Position numbers and translations under genes: made by a program. The notes below the pieces were generated by a model that was given only the letters and a program-made list of their open reading frames with translations, did no database searches and had not been told where the DNA came from. Shown here one piece after another: positions 43,155 to 52,220 of a stretch of DNA of 64,000 bases. The number at the start of each line of letters is the position of its first letter. Position 1 is the first letter of the stretch. The DNA lies in NCBI GenBank assembly GCA_017558005.1, contig JAFYWN010000014.1, forward strand, positions 107,473 to 171,472. The letters run 5' to 3'. This DNA is from Kiritimatiellia bacterium. Lineage in GTDB: Bacteria; Verrucomicrobiota; Kiritimatiellia; RFP12; DVOR01.

Positions 43155-44648
43155 TTATTCCAAAACGCGTGCGCCCGTATTCTGGCCAGGGAAGTTCTTT
43201 GCGGAAATCTTCCAGAAGAAGGTGCACGGTGTGTCAACGGTGACGGTCTGCGGCGACCAGAAGTTGTCCTTTGTGAAGACCAACTTTTTCGTGCTGACCG
43301 TTTTTCCTGCACCATCGGTGTCAAGATTGACGGTGACCTTTTCCGGCGTAGCACGCCAGAGCGAGAAAGCAAAGCGTCCCTTGCCGAGCGGACGGCAGAA
43401 GATGGCGTTTACATCGCGACGCAAACGCTGTTGGCGCAACATCGTATCAATGCCGATACTAATGGCGGTGGTGGCCTCTTGGTCGCAGGTCGGCGGTAAA
43501 ACCGCGGCACCCGTCCACTTGAGATAGAGCATGGCGGCGAACATTGCGGCGGTCGCTTCCGTAGGTTCTGCCCCCTTGTACACCGGCTTATTGGGGCAAC
43601 GGCGCACCCATTCTGCGATGGCCAGCGGGAAGGGGAGCCAACCGGGCTTATTCGCATCGGCAGCATAGATCATTTCAAGGTGTTGCAATTCGGTTAAGCC
43701 GGTGTCATCTGCAAAGGCGGGACGCGTATAGACAGAGGCGTTCGGCATCTTGCCCAAAGTGTGAACCGTACGGAAGAGGCAGGGCCAGCCCGTATCAATG
43801 GTGGTATCTTTTGTGTAATGAAGCGTCAGCTTGCGCCCATCGGCCAAAGCGAAGGCCTCAAGCCAATCGCCGATCTTACGTTCAAATGTGCCATCATAGA
43901 GGATCGCGTCAAAGGCAACGCCAGCGCGCACATCAAAGCCACCTGCGGGTAAGTGTTGCGCGGCATAGATGACATCTTGGCCGAGTTCTAAGCCGGCGTC
44001 AATGGAATCCAGTAAGTCCTCTGCCAAACTTGGATGGATGCCACTCAAGGGCGCAATTTCAAAGTCCTCACCTTTGAGCACGCGTGCAATGCCAGCGGCT
44101 GCAACATAGGACTCAGTGCCAGCACCTTTCGGTACTTTTTTGTTGTAGAAGGTGTCATCGGTGTAGACGCGTTGCCACACCTTCGGCAATGCGATAAAGG
44201 TGAGATCTGCGCCGATGGCGAGGCGTGCGATGCGTTGGAGTGGGGAATTCTCGCAGAGACCAGACATCTTATAGACGGGCTTCTGGACGGCGACAACTGC
44301 GGCATCTTGCAAGTGCTTCGGACGCAAAGCCTTTAAGGTGGCTAAGCCCAGAAAGGCTAAACGTTCAGACTCGGCGGGGGAGAGCGTAACCAAGAGCGAA
44401 TCAGCTTCAAGCAAGGCGGCTCGCGAGCCATCGGTATCTGGCGTATTAATCCACGTGCTGAGCCACTTGAAGGGGACCACTTCCACGGCTTCGTCATTCA
44501 ACAGGTTGCTGAGTTGGGTCGCTACAGCAGGAGCATCCACCGCAGCACCTTGACCAACGAGCCAGACAACCTTTGCCGAAAGGAGGGGCGCACAGCAGAG
44601 CGCGAGGAGGAAAGATACACTGCGGCAGAGAGAGGGAAGAAAACGCAT
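43155..44648 (-). CDS. Exported protein of unknown function
   Basis: 497 residues. A signal peptide is clear (about 1-24, ending APLLSA). The mature part starts KVVWLVGQGAAVDAP and alternates strands and helices like a Rossmann or SGNH-type fold, with a C-terminal strand-rich segment (about 415-490) that resembles an Ig-like or carbohydrate-binding module. I recognise no family and see no catalytic motif. Low cysteine content and the operon partner with a CTNC thioredoxin suggest a periplasmic location. Confidence 0.65.
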   Translation of the reverse strand: MRFLPSLCRSVSFLLALCCAPLLSAKVVWLVGQGAAVDAPAVATQLSNLLNDEAVEVVPFKWLSTWINTPDTDGSRAALLEADSLLVTLSPAESERLAFLGLATLKALRPKHLQDAAVVAVQKPVYKMSGLCENSPLQRIARLAIGADLTFIALPKVWQRVYTDDTFYNKKVPKGAGTESYVAAAGIARVLKGEDFEIAPLSGIHPSLAEDLLDSIDAGLELGQDVIYAAQHLPAGGFDVRAGVAFDAILYDGTFERKIGDWLEAFALADGRKLTLHYTKDTTIDTGWPCLFRTVHTLGKMPNASVYTRPAFADDTGLTELQHLEMIYAADANKPGWLPFPLAIAEWVRRCPNKPVYKGAEPTEATAAMFAAMLYLKWTGAAVLPPTCDQEATTAISIGIDTMLRQQRLRRDVNAIFCRPLGKGRFAFSLWRATPEKVTVNLDTDGAGKTVSTKKLVFTKDNFWSPQTVTVDTPCTFFWKISAKNFPGQNTGARVLE

Positions 44649-44682
44649 AAACGGTCTTTCTACTTGTGCACAGAAGGAAGGC

Positions 44683-44748
44683 TTAACCGAGGAAGTCTTT
44701 GAGGACCTCCAATAGACCCATAATGATCCCTTTGATCAAATATTCCAT
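44683..44748 (-). CDS. Possible 21-residue amphipathic peptide
   Basis: Frame of 22 codons including stop, from ATG at 44748 with GAGG 7 bases upstream, between lysA and an exported-protein gene. The peptide begins MEYLIKG and ends LKDFLG; hydrophobic residues alternate with a few charges so that a helix would have one greasy face, like small membrane-active toxins or leader peptides. The ribosome site and start lie in an inverted repeat with the inner part of the frame. Existence as a gene is not proven. Confidence 0.4.
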   Translation of the reverse strand: MEYLIKGIIMGLLEVLKDFLG

Positions 44749-44759
44749 TGGAGGTCCTC
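44701..44759 (-). repeat. Inverted repeat hiding the small peptide's ribosome site
   Basis: GAGGACCTCCAAT (44701-44713) and ATTGGAGGTCCTC (44747-44759) are perfect 13-base complements with a 33-base loop. On the minus-strand RNA the first arm holds the Shine-Dalgarno sequence and the A of the ATG; the second arm is codons 12-16. Confidence 0.85.
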
Positions 44760-44774
44760 GGGGTTAAAGGCGGA

Positions 44775-46037
44775 TTAAAATGCCGCCAATTTGTTGAAGT
44801 CCAACGTGGCAAAGAGGTCTTCAATGGTCTCTGCGCGACGGATTTCCGTTACGGAACCATCTTCACGCAAGAGCAATTCTGCGGAGCGCAGTTTGCCATT
44901 GTAGTTGAAGCCCATGGCGTGTCCGTGAGCGCCAGCATCGTGGAAGACGAGAAGGTCGCCAGGCACGATTTCAGGAAGCGCACGTTGAATCGCAAACTTG
45001 TCATTGTTTTCGCAGAGCGAACCTGTGACATCATAGATGTGGTCTGCGGGAGCATCGGCCTTGCCAACCACGGTAATGTGGTGGTAAGCACCGTAGAGAG
45101 CCGGACGCATGAGGTTGGCCATGCACGCATCCATACCCACATAATCGCGGTAGGTGTGCTTAAGGTGGCGCACCGTGCTGACGAGATAACCGTAAGGCCC
45201 CGTGATGCAACGGCCACATTCCAAGTAAATCTTCAGCTCAGGATGGCCCTTGCCAATGAGACGTTCTTCATAAGCTTTACGAATGCCTTCGCCGACAATC
45301 TCCAGATTGACACCCTCTTGTTCGGGACGGTAGGGAATACCGATGCCGCCGCCGAGGTTGACGAATTCAAAGGTAATGCCCAACTCGGCGTGAAGCTCTG
45401 CGATGAGGTCAAAGAGCAGAATCGCCGTATCAATGAAGTACTGCGGATTCAACTCATTGGAGGCCACCATTGTGTGCAAGCCAAAGCGCTTGACGCCCTT
45501 TTCCTTGAGGAGGCGATAGCCTTCAAAGAGTTGTTCGCGCGTGAAGCCATACTTCGCCTCCTCAGGCTTGCCGATGATGGCATTGCCACCTTTGAGCGGG
45601 CCGGGATTGTAGCGGAAGCAGACGAGTTCGGGGAGTTTGCCGCATGCCTTTTCGAGGAATTCGATATGGGAGATGTCATCAAGATTGACATTTGCGCCCA
45701 TTTCCACGGCGTGGACAAATTCTTCTGCAGGGGTGTCATTGGAGGTGAACATAATTGCTTCACCATCCAAGCCGACCTTTTCCGAAAGGAGAAGTTCGGG
45801 CAAAGACGAGCAGTCTGCGCCAAATCCTTCATCCTTCAGCACGCGCATCAGGAAGGGATTAGGGGCCGCTTTGACAGCGAAGAAGTTGCGAAAGCCCTTA
45901 TTCCAGGCAAACGCGGCCTTCATACGGCGAGCATTTGCGCGGATTGCCTTTTCGTCATAGAGATGAAAAGGCGTAGGCCAACGGGTTGCGATGTCGCGCA
46001 ATTGCGCTTCAGTGCAAGGCAATGTTTTTTCAGACAT
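44775..46037 (-). CDS. lysA: Diaminopimelate decarboxylase
   Basis: Makes L-lysine from meso-diaminopimelate with PLP. The 420-residue alanine racemase-fold barrel protein has the PLP lysine in FFAVKAAPNPF (about residue 55), the phosphate-binding GGGIGIPY, ECGR (about residue 268), and the active-site cysteine block GSLCENNDKF (about residue 334). Length and layout are typical. It lies 9 bases after rsfS and before the possible small peptide. Confidence 0.95.
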   Translation of the reverse strand: MSEKTLPCTEAQLRDIATRWPTPFHLYDEKAIRANARRMKAAFAWNKGFRNFFAVKAAPNPFLMRVLKDEGFGADCSSLPELLLSEKVGLDGEAIMFTSNDTPAEEFVHAVEMGANVNLDDISHIEFLEKACGKLPELVCFRYNPGPLKGGNAIIGKPEEAKYGFTREQLFEGYRLLKEKGVKRFGLHTMVASNELNPQYFIDTAILLFDLIAELHAELGITFEFVNLGGGIGIPYRPEQEGVNLEIVGEGIRKAYEERLIGKGHPELKIYLECGRCITGPYGYLVSTVRHLKHTYRDYVGMDACMANLMRPALYGAYHHITVVGKADAPADHIYDVTGSLCENNDKFAIQRALPEIVPGDLLVFHDAGAHGHAMGFNYNGKLRSAELLLREDGSVTEIRRAETIEDLFATLDFNKLAAF

Positions 46038-46046
46038 GGTTGAGAC

Positions 46047-46406
46047 TCAAGGATTATTGGGGGTGAAGGGAATTTCTTTTGCGCCAGTCCAAAGGGCTTC
46101 AATGTCATAGTACTCACGTGCTTCAGGAGCAAAGATGTGAACTACCACATTGAATGCGTCCAACAAGACCCAACCACTGTCAGACTCGCCAGAGGTGCGA
46201 TAACGGAGGTCCGTGTCAGACTTGAGGTAGGACTGTGTAGCCTTTTGCAAAGCCTTCAAGTGAGGAGCAGAGGTGCCAGAGGCGATCACGCAAATATCTG
46301 TTACCGTGGAAATACCGCGCACATCTAAGATGCGAATCGCTTCTGCTTGTTTGTCATACAAAGCTTGCGCGATACCCAGTGCGAGCGTTTCATTTGTTTG
46401 TGTCAT
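46047..46406 (-). CDS. rsfS: Ribosomal silencing factor
   Basis: Binds ribosomal protein L14 and blocks subunit joining under nutrient limits. The 119-residue protein shows the family blocks ILDVRGISTVTDICVIASGT and WVLLDAFNVVVHIFAPEARE (WVLLDxxxVVVHxF). It lies directly after nadD, which is the common order across bacteria, and 9 bases before lysA. Confidence 0.94.
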   Translation of the reverse strand: MTQTNETLALGIAQALYDKQAEAIRILDVRGISTVTDICVIASGTSAPHLKALQKATQSYLKSDTDLRYRTSGESDSGWVLLDAFNVVVHIFAPEAREYYDIEALWTGAKEIPFTPNNP

Positions 46407-46422
46407 GGGATATTGTCTCCTT

Positions 46423-47004
46423 TTATAAATAGAGGTTGTGATCCCGAAGGTAGCGTTCTTCTAAATCACAAATAGCATACCGAATCAGACGCTTCTCCGC
46501 AACTGCTGCGCGGATGTCCGAACTTGAGATGTCCAATAAAGGCCCCGTTAAACGGTGCGCTTTGAATCCTGGAACTGCTGGGACGGTGGATTCCGAGATT
46601 CCTGGACGGTCGAAGAGAATGAACTCGCAGAGCCCTGGCAATGCTTCTGCGCGATACCATTTGGAGAAGGATTGGGCGGAGTCCATTCCGATGATGAACC
46701 AAAAGGTTGCCTCTGGTTCTTCTGCGCGAAGCGCCATCAACGTATCGTAGGTGTAGGTCTTGCCACCGCGATAGATTTCACGACAGTCCAATGTGAACTG
46801 CGGATGGTTTGCAAGCGCTAAGCGTAACATCGCACACCGATCTTTTGCGGCGGCGGGCGCGTGTTCTTTGAGTGCTTGTTGAGCGCAGGGCATGAAGCGA
46901 ACTTCGTCTAATGAAAAGGTTTCCAATGCCGCCTGCGCGAGGGCGATGTGTCCCTCGTGCACTGGATCAAAAGACCCTCCCATAAGTCCAATATTTCGTT
47001 TCAT
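46423..47004 (-). CDS. nadD: Nicotinate-nucleotide adenylyltransferase
   Basis: Forms deamido-NAD from nicotinate mononucleotide and ATP. The 193-residue nucleotidyltransferase has GLMGGSFDPVHEGHIALA (residues about 4-21) with the ATP-binding HxGH, and the C-terminal ISSSDIRAAV block. The ATG at 47004 is taken over an in-frame TTG at 47025, since the shorter protein matches the family start. No strong ribosome site is seen, so it may depend on the rodZ-like gene ending 21 bases earlier. Confidence 0.94.
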   Translation of the reverse strand: MKRNIGLMGGSFDPVHEGHIALAQAALETFSLDEVRFMPCAQQALKEHAPAAAKDRCAMLRLALANHPQFTLDCREIYRGGKTYTYDTLMALRAEEPEATFWFIIGMDSAQSFSKWYRAEALPGLCEFILFDRPGISESTVPAVPGFKAHRLTGPLLDISSSDIRAAVAEKRLIRYAICDLEERYLRDHNLYL

Positions 47005-47025
47005 GTTTGTTAACAATGCTTTCAA

Positions 47026-48162
47026 TCAATCAAAGAAGGGGTCGGGCGGTGTGGCCACTGGACGCGATTCATACTGCGTAGCATCGGGCAAGAGGCCATA
47101 TTCGGATTCTGCTGCATCTGAAATACGGAAGACGTAGCGGAAAACGAAGATGAGACCAGTTAAGGTGAGTAAAGCCACAAAGATTAAGAGTGCCTGATAG
47201 AGCATGCGTGGGGTGACATAACGACCTTCATCGCCATGTAAGCGCTTCACCTTCGGGCGTGTGGCACACGTGACCAAATTGGCGCAACCCTGAAAGAGGT
47301 GCTTGAAGAGATCGCAAATCGGACGGAGCGCTTGGTTGGCGGGTTCAGAGACTGGCTGCTGCGGACTAAAGATGTTGCGTTTGGCGCTTCCTGCAGGCTG
47401 TAATTCGTCCGAACGGTCTCGCTGCGGCACGATGGTGCGATTACGCTTTTCTTGTTCAAAGGCTTTTGAGAAGATTGCGCGATGGGGGTTCGCTGGAGGC
47501 GGTGGTGGCGGGGTGACGGACGCAGGTGTCACGGGTGGAGGTAAAGTGTCACCCGTGAGGGTAAAGGTTTCGCGAACCGCAGGGTCGGCAACAGGTGGTT
47601 GTGGGTCGGCACTCATGGGGAAGAGTTCCAACTCTGGTGCGGGCGCTACGGGTGCTTGGGCAGGTGTCGGCGCTGGTTCCGTCGGCATGCGGAAAGGCTC
47701 AGGTTGTGTAGCCGTGTCTTCTTCAACGCTAATAGAGATTTCAGGTTTTGGTACGGCGGTGAAGGTCTCTTCTGCGGGCTCCACAATCTTGTGCGTGACA
47801 ACTTTTGAGGGGGTTTCCGTCAAGGGCTCTTTGGGCGGCAAGGTTCTGCGAGCGCCCGTGTGAATGGGCTCTAATGGACGTTCGGGGAGTTCGCGAATTG
47901 CAGGACGCGTGACAGGCTTTTTGCCTCCTCCTCCAGTGGATTGAGCGAGGTAGTCTTCAAGCAGAGGTTGCGCTTCGATTCCAAGCAGATCGCAGTAAAG
48001 CTGAATGTACCCTTTACCATAGATCGGAGCGGCAATTTTCTTGAAATTTTCCGTTTCCAAAGCATCAATAATGCGCGTCATTAGATGGGTACGTTCGGAG
48101 ACGTACTCTTTGGTCCAGCCGCGTTCAAGTCGTTGTTGTTTCAGAATTTCACCGAAAGACAT
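47026..48162 (-). CDS. rodZ: RodZ-like HTH membrane protein
   Basis: 378-residue protein. Residues 1-75 are a helix-turn-helix of the RodZ type (FGEILKQQRLERGWTKEYVS and IYGKGYIQLYCDLLGI). A long proline-rich linker (about 80-310) is followed by one membrane helix (about 321-343). Only 35 residues remain after it, so the usual periplasmic beta domain of RodZ is missing. RodZ links MreB to the wall machinery in rod cells; the short tail makes the role uncertain. It lies between ftsK and nadD. Confidence 0.75.
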   Translation of the reverse strand: MSFGEILKQQRLERGWTKEYVSERTHLMTRIIDALETENFKKIAAPIYGKGYIQLYCDLLGIEAQPLLEDYLAQSTGGGGKKPVTRPAIRELPERPLEPIHTGARRTLPPKEPLTETPSKVVTHKIVEPAEETFTAVPKPEISISVEEDTATQPEPFRMPTEPAPTPAQAPVAPAPELELFPMSADPQPPVADPAVRETFTLTGDTLPPPVTPASVTPPPPPPANPHRAIFSKAFEQEKRNRTIVPQRDRSDELQPAGSAKRNIFSPQQPVSEPANQALRPICDLFKHLFQGCANLVTCATRPKVKRLHGDEGRYVTPRMLYQALLIFVALLTLTGLIFVFRYVFRISDAAESEYGLLPDATQYESRPVATPPDPFFD

Positions 48163-48194
48163 GTTTAACCTCGGACGTTAAGGAATGGAAGGTG

Positions 48195-51041
48195 TTAAAA
48201 GGAGGAATCTGTGGATTTAAATTGTGACGGACGACGAATCTCTGGCAACTCAAGAGAGGCAGGGTCAAAATCGCCCAGGTCGAAGTCTTCACCCGTGGGT
48301 GGAGTCTCTTCCAACGGCTCATAGTGATAATCATTGATGCCTTCATCACTCGGGCTCTCGGTGGCAGGCGAGAGAGCGGAGTCTGGCGCGGGCGCATCGG
48401 TTCGCGTATCAAAGGCGGCGGCTTCTCCATCGGTGCCAGCCATCTTTTGGCGTTCTTCCGCATTCAAGTCAACGAGAATCTCACGTGTACCTCCGGCGCG
48501 TCCCATTGGACCAATGATGCCACGTTCTTCAAGCATATCGGTGATGCGGCCTGCCTTTTGATAGCCAATCTTAAATTTGCGTTGCAACGCAGAGGTGGAA
48601 AAACGTCCGGTTTGACGGATGTATTCCAAGGCCTTGAGATAGACACCTTCATCGGAGGTGTCATCATCTGCACCCAATTCAATGACAGGGTCATCCTTGG
48701 GTTGCGCCACGAGCCCTTCAAGAAGCGATTCCACGCTGCGGGTAGCCTTCTCTTCGGGGATACGCTCCATGGTGCCCGTTAAGACATTGTCAAAGGCAGG
48801 GCCTGCTTGATTACGAATGAAATCGCAGATAGCATCAATTGATTCATTGGTTACCCATGCGGCCTGCGAACGTACGGTTGGCTTACCCGAGCGTCCAAGC
48901 AACATGTCACCTTTGCCGATGAGGTTCTCTGCGCCAGATTCGTCAAGGATGGTGCGAGAGTCATTGGCCTGTGCCACGCGAAGGGCCACACGGCCGGGGA
49001 TGTTAGATTTAATTGTACCGGTGATGATGTCGGTGGTGGGACGCTGGGTGGCGATAATGAGGTGGATGCCTGCCGCACGTGCCTTTGCGGTGAGGGCGGC
49101 GATGGGCATTTCAATCTCGGATCGCACCGCGGGGTCATTCATCAAGTCGGCGAGTTCGTCGATGATGAGCACGATAAAGGGCAGACGAATGGTTGGGTTG
49201 TCACGATGGGGAAGGGGATTCTCAACGCGGTTGTTGTATTCCCCGATATTACGCACGCCATAACGTTGCAACTGTTCGTAGCGACGTTCCATTTCCATCT
49301 TTGCCCAACGCAAGGTGAACATCACCTTTTTCGGTTCCACCACAACAGGATTGAGCAAGTGTGGCAGGTTGTCGTAAGAGGTGAATTCTACGCGTTTGGG
49401 GTCAACCATTAAGAGGCGCAAGCGGTCTGGCTTACGGCACATAAGGAGACCGACGAGCATGTCATTGACCGCCACAGACTTACCGGAGCCTGTGCCACCC
49501 GCCACCAAGAGGTGGGGCATTTCTGCCAAGTCTACGACTAAGTCGCCGCCTGTGGCCAATTTACCCATGGCCAAGGGTAAATCCATCTTACGTTCTGCTT
49601 CGCGCCAAGTGTCACCTTCCAAGATTTCACGGAGGGTCACCGATTGACGAATGGAGTTTGGCACCTCAATGCCCACGAGGTCACGGCCAGGGATTGGCGC
49701 TTGGATGCGGATGGATTCTGCGCGCAGGTTCATTAGCAAGTTGCGTCGCGTACCCTCAAACTTCTTCAGGTCAACATTGGGCTCAGGGCGAATTTCAAAC
49801 TGCGTAAGCACTGGACCACGCTTGTAATTGACCACCTTTGCGTCAATGCGGAACTGAGCCAAGACGCCTTCAATCGCAGCAATAGCCGACTGAATGTCTT
49901 CTGCATCACTCTTCCGTGGGGGAATTTTGCCCAAAAGTTCAATGGGTGGCAAGCCGTAATCCTGCAGATAAGCTTCGGGCTCGGTATTATCATTGGCCGC
50001 TGGCACGGGGGCTGTGATTGATTTTTCGGGTGAAACAGGCTTTAGCACAGGCGCATTTTCCGCCTGTAGTGTGAAGGGGACGGGTTCAGGTTCAGGGCGC
50101 GGTTCAGGGCGAGGCTCTGGGCGCTTGGGCTTGGCGATGGGTTCGGGTTCGGGACGTTCAAAGAGGGGTTCGGCGGCTGCTTTGCGTGGTGGCGGCACCC
50201 ATGTTTGATCTGCTAAGCGTGCACGCTGACGCAAAATTTCTGCCGTAGAAGGAACGGTCGCCTCTTCAATGGGTTCTGCGTCACGCTTGGTGCCGAAGAG
50301 TCGGCGCCAAAAACCTGGCGTCTTTTCTTGGGGTGTGTCGATTGCCGCTGCCTGACTGCGCAATGCTTCCGCGGTCTCCATTGCTTCCGAACCGAGCGTT
50401 TCGGTGGTGCGCGGCGTCATCAAGCGCGTAAGGAGGAAGAGCATATTCCGCACGCCAATAATCATCTGGAGTAAGAAGGCAATCAAAGCCCACAACAGAA
50501 TCTGCAATCCCATCTCTCCGAGGAAATCGCGCAGGAATCCCGTAACAATCCATTGACCAATCGCGCCGCCAGCATTGGGACGCAAGTTGAGTTCGGCGAG
50601 TAAGGGAATGGCAGCGCCATCGTCACCGCCAAAACTCTGAAAGAGGCAGGCTAGAACCGCATAGAGACAGCCAATCCAAATCACGCGCAACCGAAAATAG
50701 CGCACCCGCCCATGCAACATGAAGCAAGCAATGAGGAACATCAATGGCAGTGCGAAATAACGATAGGCCAATCCTGCAATGCCGTACCCATAAAAGGTCA
50801 ACCAAGCGCCTAAGGTGCCAATTTTATTCATGGGCACGCCATCAGGCGGGGAGGGTGGGTTGTGTAACCAACTAATGTCACGCCAATCGTAAGAGATTAG
50901 GGCGAAAAAGAGAATGATAGTCGTTGCCAATAAGGCGATGCCCCAAATGCGGCGCATCCGCACATTGACAGTTGTATTCATCTCCTCCGAGAGCGTGGAG
51001 GAGTTGCGCGAAGCAGAATGGGATTGGGGTTTTCGAGGCAT
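48195..51041 (-). CDS. ftsK: DNA translocase FtsK/SpoIIIE
   Basis: 948-residue septal DNA pump. Residues about 30-205 hold four to five membrane helices; a proline-rich linker (about 210-370) follows; the motor has Walker A VAGGTGSGKSVAVNDMLVG (about residue 515), LLMVDPKRVEF and Walker B IVLIIDELADLM. The C-terminal gamma winged helix (about 810-880, YIRQTGRFSTSALQRKFKIG) is the KOPS-reading domain. KOPS-like sites would show chromosome polarity. The gene sits downstream of the exbB-exbD pair. Confidence 0.97.
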   Translation of the reverse strand: MPRKPQSHSASRNSSTLSEEMNTTVNVRMRRIWGIALLATTIILFFALISYDWRDISWLHNPPSPPDGVPMNKIGTLGAWLTFYGYGIAGLAYRYFALPLMFLIACFMLHGRVRYFRLRVIWIGCLYAVLACLFQSFGGDDGAAIPLLAELNLRPNAGGAIGQWIVTGFLRDFLGEMGLQILLWALIAFLLQMIIGVRNMLFLLTRLMTPRTTETLGSEAMETAEALRSQAAAIDTPQEKTPGFWRRLFGTKRDAEPIEEATVPSTAEILRQRARLADQTWVPPPRKAAAEPLFERPEPEPIAKPKRPEPRPEPRPEPEPVPFTLQAENAPVLKPVSPEKSITAPVPAANDNTEPEAYLQDYGLPPIELLGKIPPRKSDAEDIQSAIAAIEGVLAQFRIDAKVVNYKRGPVLTQFEIRPEPNVDLKKFEGTRRNLLMNLRAESIRIQAPIPGRDLVGIEVPNSIRQSVTLREILEGDTWREAERKMDLPLAMGKLATGGDLVVDLAEMPHLLVAGGTGSGKSVAVNDMLVGLLMCRKPDRLRLLMVDPKRVEFTSYDNLPHLLNPVVVEPKKVMFTLRWAKMEMERRYEQLQRYGVRNIGEYNNRVENPLPHRDNPTIRLPFIVLIIDELADLMNDPAVRSEIEMPIAALTAKARAAGIHLIIATQRPTTDIITGTIKSNIPGRVALRVAQANDSRTILDESGAENLIGKGDMLLGRSGKPTVRSQAAWVTNESIDAICDFIRNQAGPAFDNVLTGTMERIPEEKATRSVESLLEGLVAQPKDDPVIELGADDDTSDEGVYLKALEYIRQTGRFSTSALQRKFKIGYQKAGRITDMLEERGIIGPMGRAGGTREILVDLNAEERQKMAGTDGEAAAFDTRTDAPAPDSALSPATESPSDEGINDYHYEPLEETPPTGEDFDLGDFDPASLELPEIRRPSQFKSTDSSF

Positions 51042-51050
51042 GGTAAAGGA

Positions 51051-51464
51051 TTAGTTCTCTGTCACAAGCGAGAATTTGAAGAGTCTCGCAGAGCGTAAAA
51101 TCTGGATGACATCCATGATGCGGCCATAGGCCTGCGTCTCATCTCCGCGAATATGCGCAACAACATCTTTGTTTTGTGCTACGGCCGCCTTGGCCTTGGC
51201 GAGGAGTTCGTCATCCGTAACGGGTTCTTTTCCGATGAAGAGGCGTCCTTCTGCGGTGATGCTTACGGTGAAGGGATCGTTATTTTCAAGCGGATCTCCT
51301 GAGGCCTTAGGCAAGCGCAGTGTCACCCCGTTTTGCAGCGCAGGGAAGGTGATGATGAAGGCAATCAGCAACAGAAACGTCATGTCCAAAATCGGCGTCA
51401 TATCAATTTGACCATTGATTTGACGAGGTTTACGTTTTCTGCGGGAGAGCCGTGTGCGTAACAT
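51051..51464 (-). CDS. exbD: ExbD/TolR biopolymer transport protein
   Basis: 137 residues with a single membrane helix near the N-terminus (about 22-42) carrying the conserved aspartate in MTPILDMTFLLLIAF, which is the proton-path residue of ExbD/TolR. The rest is periplasmic. It pairs with the channel gene 2 bases upstream. No TonB, TolA, TolB or Pal gene is adjacent, so whether this is a Ton or Tol system is open. Confidence 0.92.
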   Translation of the reverse strand: MLRTRLSRRKRKPRQINGQIDMTPILDMTFLLLIAFIITFPALQNGVTLRLPKASGDPLENNDPFTVSITAEGRLFIGKEPVTDDELLAKAKAAVAQNKDVVAHIRGDETQAYGRIMDVIQILRSARLFKFSLVTEN

Positions 51465-51466
51465 AA

Positions 51467-52213
51467 TTAGCGATCCTCAAGGTAGTGCAATCGCAATTTA
51501 CCCATTAGGTCTTCGCCGAAACCTTCAAGGTCAACGCTTTCCGATTCCAAACGCCCCTGCAACAGGTTATAGCCAATTGTTGAGGGGATTGCTACCACGA
51601 GGCCAACCACCGTGGTAAGCAATGCAGAGGAGATTCCAGGAGCCAATTCTGCGATGTCAGCACTTCCACACGCAGCCATCGCTTGGAAGGCGTACATCAC
51701 ACCCCAAACGGTTCCGAAAAGACCCATGAGTGGCGCAGAACTGGTGAAGATGGCGATCCACGTCATGCCAGGTCCGCTCAGATTGACGCATTGCTCTTCC
51801 ACAGAGTGAGCGCAGACAGACTCCACGAGGTCCATTTGCTTTCGTGTGAGACTCAGGCGATAGGTGGGATCAATGCTCATGCGTTGGCGTTGTTCAACCG
51901 GTACCAACGTGGCGAGGCGTTCGCAACTCTTCACATAGACGTTACCCATCGGTGTTTCGGTGAGCGCATGCGGTGCGTGGGCATACTCCACGAAGATTTC
52001 CAAGGGGTCATTTTTCTTTACGAAGGCGTCTACGAAGCGTGCCGAACGATTGTGAATATCGTCAAGTCTTGCCTTCTTGCTTAACATCATCCCCCAAGAG
52101 CAAATGCTCATCACAATTTGGATGATGACAATCATCTGTCCCATGATGTCCGAGTCCATAAAGGCTCGGAAGGGGCCCGTGGTGCCTACGGCGAGCAGGA
52201 ACGAATCAAACAT
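51467..52213 (-). CDS. exbB: ExbB/TolQ/MotA-family proton channel
   Basis: 248-residue protein with three membrane helices and the family core GLFGTVWGVMYAF (about residue 165) and LTTVVGLVVAIPSTIGYNLL (about 200-220). It forms the proton channel with ExbD to power outer-membrane events. The start lies 7 bases after the argS stop, so argS-exbB-exbD-ftsK are probably one transcript. Confidence 0.93.
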   Translation of the reverse strand: MFDSFLLAVGTTGPFRAFMDSDIMGQMIVIIQIVMSICSWGMMLSKKARLDDIHNRSARFVDAFVKKNDPLEIFVEYAHAPHALTETPMGNVYVKSCERLATLVPVEQRQRMSIDPTYRLSLTRKQMDLVESVCAHSVEEQCVNLSGPGMTWIAIFTSSAPLMGLFGTVWGVMYAFQAMAACGSADIAELAPGISSALLTTVVGLVVAIPSTIGYNLLQGRLESESVDLEGFGEDLMGKLRLHYLEDR

Positions 52214-52220
52214 GATTTAC

